A stretch of 64,000 bases of DNA from Pedobacter glucosidilyticus (GTDB lineage Bacteria > Bacteroidota > Bacteroidia > Sphingobacteriales > Sphingobacteriaceae): assembly GCF_002483235.1 (NCBI RefSeq), contig NZ_DLHN01000035.1, positions 61,413 to 125,412 on the forward strand, read 5' to 3'. Each line of letters starts with the position of its first letter. The stretch's first letter is position 1. The notes beneath the pieces were generated by a model. That model saw only the letters and a program-made list of their open reading frames with translations. It had not been told where the DNA came from and did no database searches. Positions 60,303 to 64,000 of this stretch are shown piece after piece. The position numbers and the translations under genes were made by a program.

Positions 60303-61127
60303 ATGATAAAATATGTAATCGGGCTAATGGCATTCTTTTGCTTTTTAGCCTTGTTTAATCAAGCCGTAGCTAAACAAGACACCACAAAACTCATTAAAGT
60401 AGAACATGCAGAACCACTTTATATTGATTTGATTAGAGATTTAGGTGCAAGAAAAGGAGAGAAAGAATGGAACGTGGGTTTAGGCATCCAAGATAATCTT
60501 AATTACGATGAGATAGAGCTTTTGGTAGAATATGAATGGGCAGTGGCTAACCGTTTAGGTTTAGAGATAGAAGTACCCGTAAGTTTGTATAGTAAAAACA
60601 GCAAGGCATCTGTTGATAAACAGCCTTCTCATGCTGTTGAGGGTATAAAAACAGCTTTTCAATGGACATTTCTGGTAAACCCGAAACTTAGAACCTCAAT
60701 GGCTTTTGGTTATATCAATGAGATAAAATTTACCGACTTAAATGCTATCGCTACCAACAATATATTTGCCGGAAATAATTTTAATCCTTTTTTGGTTATT
60801 GCCAAAAGGATAGGGGCGCATTACCATAGTTTAGTTTATACCGGACCACAATTTTATAAATCTTTTGGAAACAAAAATTGGGAAAGCAGTTACGATATAA
60901 ATACAAACTTTCATTACATGATACCCAGCTCAAGAAATTTTATAGGATTAGAATTAAATAAAACTTTTAGTAATGAGGGTTTTGACATCATGCTAAGACC
61001 CCAAATGCGGGTAAGTATTGCAGATAACTTAATTGTTGGAATTGTTTCTGGTATCCCCGTGAATCGGGAAAATAAAAGGTTTCAAAGTTTTTTAAGGCTT
61101 ATTTATGAGCCCGGTCACAAACATTGA
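60303..61127 (+). CDS. HAEPLYID-family outer-membrane protein
   Basis: A 274-residue protein with a signal peptide (about 1-23) and the family-naming segment HAEPLYIDLIRDLGARKGEKEWNVG at 34-58. The rest alternates amphipathic strands (YEWAVANRLGLEIEVPV, FHYMIPSSRNFIGLEL) and ends in aromatic LIYEPGHKH, as for an outer-membrane beta barrel of about twelve strands. Function is unknown. It follows SulP, carbonic anhydrase and two small exported proteins, so a part in anion or inorganic-carbon entry is inferred. Confidence 0.8.
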   Translation: MIKYVIGLMAFFCFLALFNQAVAKQDTTKLIKVEHAEPLYIDLIRDLGARKGEKEWNVGLGIQDNLNYDEIELLVEYEWAVANRLGLEIEVPVSLYSKNSKASVDKQPSHAVEGIKTAFQWTFLVNPKLRTSMAFGYINEIKFTDLNAIATNNIFAGNNFNPFLVIAKRIGAHYHSLVYTGPQFYKSFGNKNWESSYDINTNFHYMIPSSRNFIGLELNKTFSNEGFDIMLRPQMRVSIADNLIVGIVSGIPVNRENKRFQSFLRLIYEPGHKH

Positions 61128-61481
61128 TTTAAAACAGCTTTGCAGAGGATTATTCTGCAAAGCTGTTTCTTTTATTGATGATGAGATTTGATACCTACTT
61201 CTAAGTGGGTGTATTTTAGGATCCCCTTGTTCATCCGGGTTTAAGATTAAACGTAAGCCAAAAGGCAGGTTTAAGCCAATTTCCCTTGAGACAATATCCA
61301 GACTGTAGAAGGCAGCATCACCACGATAGCTTTTAGAATATTGCAGATTTTTATAATGGATCTTATCAAAAATAGCAGTTAAACCCTCGCGAGCGAAGGA
61401 CAAAAACTCGGGCAGGTCATCCAAAGTGATCACTTCTGACAATTTTGGATAATATCTTTTAGCTACGGCTGTTGTTGGCAT
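61092..61481 (-). pseudogene. Truncated gene fragment (N-terminal part of an unknown family)
   Basis: A 129-codon frame starting MPTTAVAKRYYPKLSEVITL. The first 85 residues (through LRLILNPDEQGD) look like ordinary protein. The remaining 40 codons run antisense through the perfect 14-base terminator at 61132-61176 and into the HAEPLYID coding region, so they are unlikely to be original sequence. I read it as the 5' end of a gene cut off by rearrangement. I do not recognise the family. Confidence 0.5.
61132..61176 (+). terminator. Strong terminator after the HAEPLYID gene
   Basis: AAACAGCTTTGCAG (61132-61145) is perfectly complementary to CTGCAAAGCTGTTT (61155-61168) and is followed by CTTTTATT. 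Confidence 0.9.
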
Positions 61482-61665
61482 GTTTTTCTGATTTATACTT
61501 TAATTCTTTTCCTTCTTAGAGAAACTGTTTTCCAGTCACTTTCAGCTATTGTTATTTAAAGACTATATAACTTTTTTACTAAGTCTGGATTGATTCATCC
61601 TGCTCGTAAAATTTGTATTTTCTGCTCATTTGTCAATCATTCATTTTATACAGTTTTATTATCAA

Positions 61666-61709
61666 GGCACAAGTACTCTTCCCTCATTCCCCAGCTGCAT
61701 ACTTGCGCC
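61666..61709. repeat. REP-like palindromic repeat, copy 1
   Basis: GGCACAAGTACT and TGCATACTTGCGCC form the arms around an unrelated centre. The arms match those at 63451-63496 in the opposite orientation. The two copies enclose about 1.8 kb with three frames. Confidence 0.6.
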
Positions 61710-61716
61710 AAACGAG

Positions 61717-62085
61717 CTAGCTGTTGTTTTGCAAATACTGTATCCATGCTTCTACAATCTCTTTAAAATCTAATGTAGGCAGAGTAAAAGATGGAGAAAT
61801 ACTTTTGTTGTTTGCGTATTCTTCAAGATCCTCATAAATTTTAGTATAGTCAGAATCAATAATTGCTATAACCATTCCCTGAGTAGGATACCCCCAATCA
61901 GAATTTTGCCAATTTTCATTTATTGCTGTATTTATCCCATCTAATAGTCTATTTGCATCAGATATAGTCTTATGATCTTTAACTAATAATGATAACCAAG
62001 AGTTATTGCTATGTACTCTGTTATGAGTAGTATTGTGTATTATAACCTTTGCGAAGGATATATTATATTTCTTTAAAGTTTCCAT
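61717..62085 (-). CDS. Probable immunity protein of the EndoU-like toxin
   Basis: A 122-residue soluble, acidic protein (METLKKYNISFAKVIIHNTT; PTLDFKEIVEAWIQYLQNNS) that I do not assign to a family. It begins ten bases after the EndoU-like toxin stop on the same strand, the standard position of an immunity gene in polymorphic toxin systems. Role inferred from that position alone. Confidence 0.5.
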   Translation of the reverse strand: METLKKYNISFAKVIIHNTTHNRVHSNNSWLSLLVKDHKTISDANRLLDGINTAINENWQNSDWGYPTQGMVIAIIDSDYTKIYEDLEEYANNKSISPSFTLPTLDFKEIVEAWIQYLQNNS

Positions 62086-62095
62086 TTCAATTGTA

Positions 62096-62599
62096 TTAAT
62101 TAGGCCAAACTGTGATGACTCTAGTGTTTAAAGTTATTATCTTATCTTTTTTCAATCCTTTCATGCAAAAAGTACAAGTACTTCCATTACGGAGAATTCC
62201 AATCCATTGATTTCCTTCAAAATATCTCATATTTTCAAAAGCATATGTTAATTCTTCTAATAACTGACTTTCGTTCCATATATCAGGAAACATATCGTTA
62301 TCTAGAAGGTTACCCTTTCTATCGAGTTTCATAATAAGGATATTATTTGAGTTATATTTACCAACATGTGCTTTGTAAGTTCCGCTTGGTCCAGGTATAG
62401 TGACCGGATTAACCACACAACCATTAGATTGAGCGATTATTGAGTGAATCCCTCCTATATTTCCATCCGAATATATCACTCCTTCAAAAAGATGTTCAAT
62501 TATTTTAGGATTACCTTTCAAAAGCTTAAAAGCTTTTAAGAAAGTTACTTTTATCCGTTCTCCTTTTAAGAACTCAATATCTCTCCAATAATCAATCAA
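62096..62599 (-). CDS. Orphan EndoU-like toxin domain (5'-truncated)
   Basis: A 167-codon frame. From residue 33 it follows the EndoU nuclease pattern: EHLFEG with His36, GGIHS with His52, YKAHVGKY, MFPDIWNESQLLEEL (103-117) and VITVWP at the end. EndoU toxins cut RNA in rival cells. No ATG begins it: the frame opens with TTG and is open for about 32 more codons upstream (to about 62695, reading HLAPDDVIDALNDNGGD), with no start. It is thus the tip of a larger toxin, left as an orphan cassette with its immunity gene. Confidence 0.6.
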   Translation of the reverse strand: MIDYWRDIEFLKGERIKVTFLKAFKLLKGNPKIIEHLFEGVIYSDGNIGGIHSIIAQSNGCVVNPVTIPGPSGTYKAHVGKYNSNNILIMKLDRKGNLLDNDMFPDIWNESQLLEELTYAFENMRYFEGNQWIGILRNGSTCTFCMKGLKKDKIITLNTRVITVWPN

Positions 62600-62704
62600 A
62601 TCCCCACCATTGTCATTTAAAGCATCAATAACATCATCAGGCGCCAGATGGGGGGTAGTATAAATTATCTTCTTGATTTGATGGCATATGAGAAATTATT
62701 TTGA

Positions 62705-63433
62705 TTATCCTTCTACGTTCGATAAAGACTCTATTGTATCTATTAATATAACTCCAGTAATACAATCTACCCTTATCGTCCTTAGAGTACTATAAACTTT
62801 ATACTCAGATGAATAGTCTCCCCAAATTTTTATAACATAAAACCCTTCTTCATTTTCACTTTTAGGTATATATAAAGATACTTCTGTTATGTCATTATTG
62901 ATGGTTTTGAATGAATTACTTATATCAACATTTAGCTCTTTTTGTAACTTTTTAACCAAATCTTCTATTTTAAATTTACAGTGGTCTAGAAAACGCTCAT
63001 CATAATTTATCTGTTCTATTACATTACCCTTGTTATCATATCTTATATACATACCTACTGGTATATCATAAAAAAAGCGACTATTTCCTTCCAACAGCCT
63101 TGTTTTCGAATCATAATAATAATTCATGGTATACAAACTGTTTGGCTCTTTCTCTTTCAAAATATAAGAATCTCTCTTCTCAGTTATCTCGACATATGCC
63201 CCATCTTTTCTTATATAACTTACCCTGCTTATATATCTTAATGAATTATTATCCAGTTTTAGAATAGAATAGTTTTTAGGATGTTTTTTCCCCTTGCTAT
63301 CCAGTATTACTTTATATTCTTCTAAATCAAATGTTTTCGTTTTATCGTCTTTTTTATTTAATTCTGCTTTTTTAAGATTTGCACAACCTGTTAAAAACAC
63401 AGCTATCAATACGAAAAAAAAAATTCTAATCAT
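62705..63433 (-). CDS. Lipoprotein of the toxin-cassette region
   Basis: A 242-residue lipoprotein. MIRIFFFVLIAVFLTGC has a good lipobox (L-T-G-C, Cys17). The mature part includes MYIRYDNKGNVIEQINY, like a YwqK/MORN-type repeat, and a final strand-rich domain (GFYVIKIWGDYSSEYKVY). The open frame continues 41 codons upstream through the REP-like repeat, so Met at 63433 is chosen. It could be an immunity lipoprotein, but this is conjecture. Confidence 0.6.
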   Translation of the reverse strand: MIRIFFFVLIAVFLTGCANLKKAELNKKDDKTKTFDLEEYKVILDSKGKKHPKNYSILKLDNNSLRYISRVSYIRKDGAYVEITEKRDSYILKEKEPNSLYTMNYYYDSKTRLLEGNSRFFYDIPVGMYIRYDNKGNVIEQINYDERFLDHCKFKIEDLVKKLQKELNVDISNSFKTINNDITEVSLYIPKSENEEGFYVIKIWGDYSSEYKVYSTLRTIRVDCITGVILIDTIESLSNVEG

Positions 63434-63450
63434 TTTAATGTCACCCATCT

Positions 63451-63496
63451 GGCGCAAGTATGCAGCCTTAGCCATGTGCGGCTGTGTACTTGTGCC
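63451..63496. repeat. REP-like palindromic repeat, copy 2
   Basis: GGCGCAAGTATGCAGCC (63451-63467) pairs with GGCTGTGTACTTGTGCC (63480-63496) with three wobble positions around a 12-base loop. It is inverted relative to the copy at 61666. CCCATCTGGCGC just at its left border recurs, inverted, at 62641-62652. Confidence 0.6.
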
Positions 63497-63569
63497 TTGT
63501 AAAAAAGAACTTTTTATCATCATCAATTTATTTTTTAATATTAATGTCTCCACCAATTGTGCTTTCTGA

Positions 63570-64000
63570 TTTTCCAGAAAATCGAAATCATCCTTTTTAT
63601 TCTACCAATTTTTCAATAGATTTGATTAACCTAAAGTAAACAAAATCCAAAAAATCTAAAAATTTATTAATATAAGTCCACGTATAGCCCACCTATACCC
63701 CACCTTTTATCCACGTTTTATCCATATCACGTTCGGTGCTTCTCTCAGACTTCTCCCGGACACCTTCGGAAAAACAGGGCCATTTACCGAACAAGTCTCG
63801 AACATGGTTGGGAGATGGTGCGGAAAGCGGAAAGTTTAAAGTGAAAAGTAGAAAGATGCCTTAAAAAGTATAAAGTACAGAGTATAAAGTAGAAAGACTT
63901 AAAAAGTTAAAAATCAAAAGTAAAAATTAAAAAGCCCTAAAGAGCGGATATTTAGGAGCTTTCAATAATGCTAAATCCAAACTTTCCGAAGAACGAAAGA
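63570..64000. other. Gene-free, repeat-rich window end
   Basis: No coding frame that I can support. 63700-63840 is a GC-richer stretch with short self-similar pieces (TTCGGTGC, CTTCGG, CTCGAACATGG) and 63836-63920 repeats AAAGTA-GAAAG-like units, typical of decayed intergenic sequence in this phylum. Confidence 0.4.

Noticed and set aside
62096..62599. Treating the EndoU-like frame as a complete gene
   Set aside because: There is no ATG; the coding-like sequence runs about 32 codons further upstream to a stop without a start.
1..64000. tRNA, rRNA genes and CRISPR arrays
   Set aside because: None was found by reading; no cloverleaf with a GTTCGA-type loop and no regularly spaced direct repeats were seen.

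Overview
The window reads as the chromosome of a Sphingobacteriaceae-type bacterium (Pedobacter or a close relative). Supporting signs are the AT-rich composition, promoters of the Bacteroidetes form TTTG-N19-TAnnTTTG, a type IX secretion sorting domain, LytTR and glycine-rich r-protein/helicase tails typical of the phylum, and a ribosomal operon carrying map without adk next to secY. The genus is an inference; nothing here fixes the species.

Layout. 1-9.4 kb: a partial ABC exporter, truA, DUF4293 and YgaP-like membrane proteins, a T9SS cargo protein, a cold-type DEAD-box helicase, fabG, a three-gene redox operon (two small membrane proteins plus a TlpA-like thioredoxin) behind a candidate Crp/Fnr site, an exported Mn-type superoxide dismutase, and dapA. 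9.4-24 kb: ligA, a LytS/LytTR two-component pair with a LiaF-like sensor protein, a Bcr/CflA efflux pump, alanine dehydrogenase, an ArsC-like reductase, a PfkB kinase, a membrane-tethered nuclease-like protein and several small genes. 24-46 kb: the translation supercluster. The str block (rpsL, rpsG, fusA, rpsJ) ends at a terminator after rpsJ and is separated by about 3.4 kb from the S10-spc-alpha block (rplC to rplQ). That gap holds an autoregulated-looking HTH-Fic gene, a prephenate dehydrogenase that resembles yeast Tyr1 rather than usual bacterial TyrA, and a convergent coiled-coil membrane protein. 46-56.5 kb: a lipoprotein, a small XRE regulator with a palindromic operator on its own start codon, a ParE-type toxin-antitoxin pair, dnaK, a nucleotidyltransferase, a translationally coupled S9/M42 peptidase pair, a GNAT enzyme and an acyl-CoA carboxylase beta subunit. 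56.6-61.2 kb: a probable inorganic-carbon module: small exported protein, SulP transporter with STAS domain, beta-carbonic anhydrase, a second small exported protein and an outer-membrane HAEPLYID-family protein, interrupted by a MITE-like element. 61.1-64 kb: a decayed accessory region with a truncated gene, an orphan EndoU-like toxin domain with its probable immunity gene, and a lipoprotein, bracketed by inverted copies of a REP-like palindrome.

The strongest candidates for something new are the SulP/carbonic anhydrase/outer-membrane module, the fungal-type prephenate dehydrogenase inside the ribosomal gene cluster, the orphan EndoU cassette between palindromic repeats, the MITE family shared by 1.6 kb and 59.4 kb, and several structured leaders in the ribosomal operon. 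Homology statements rest on my memory of the families, since no search was run.
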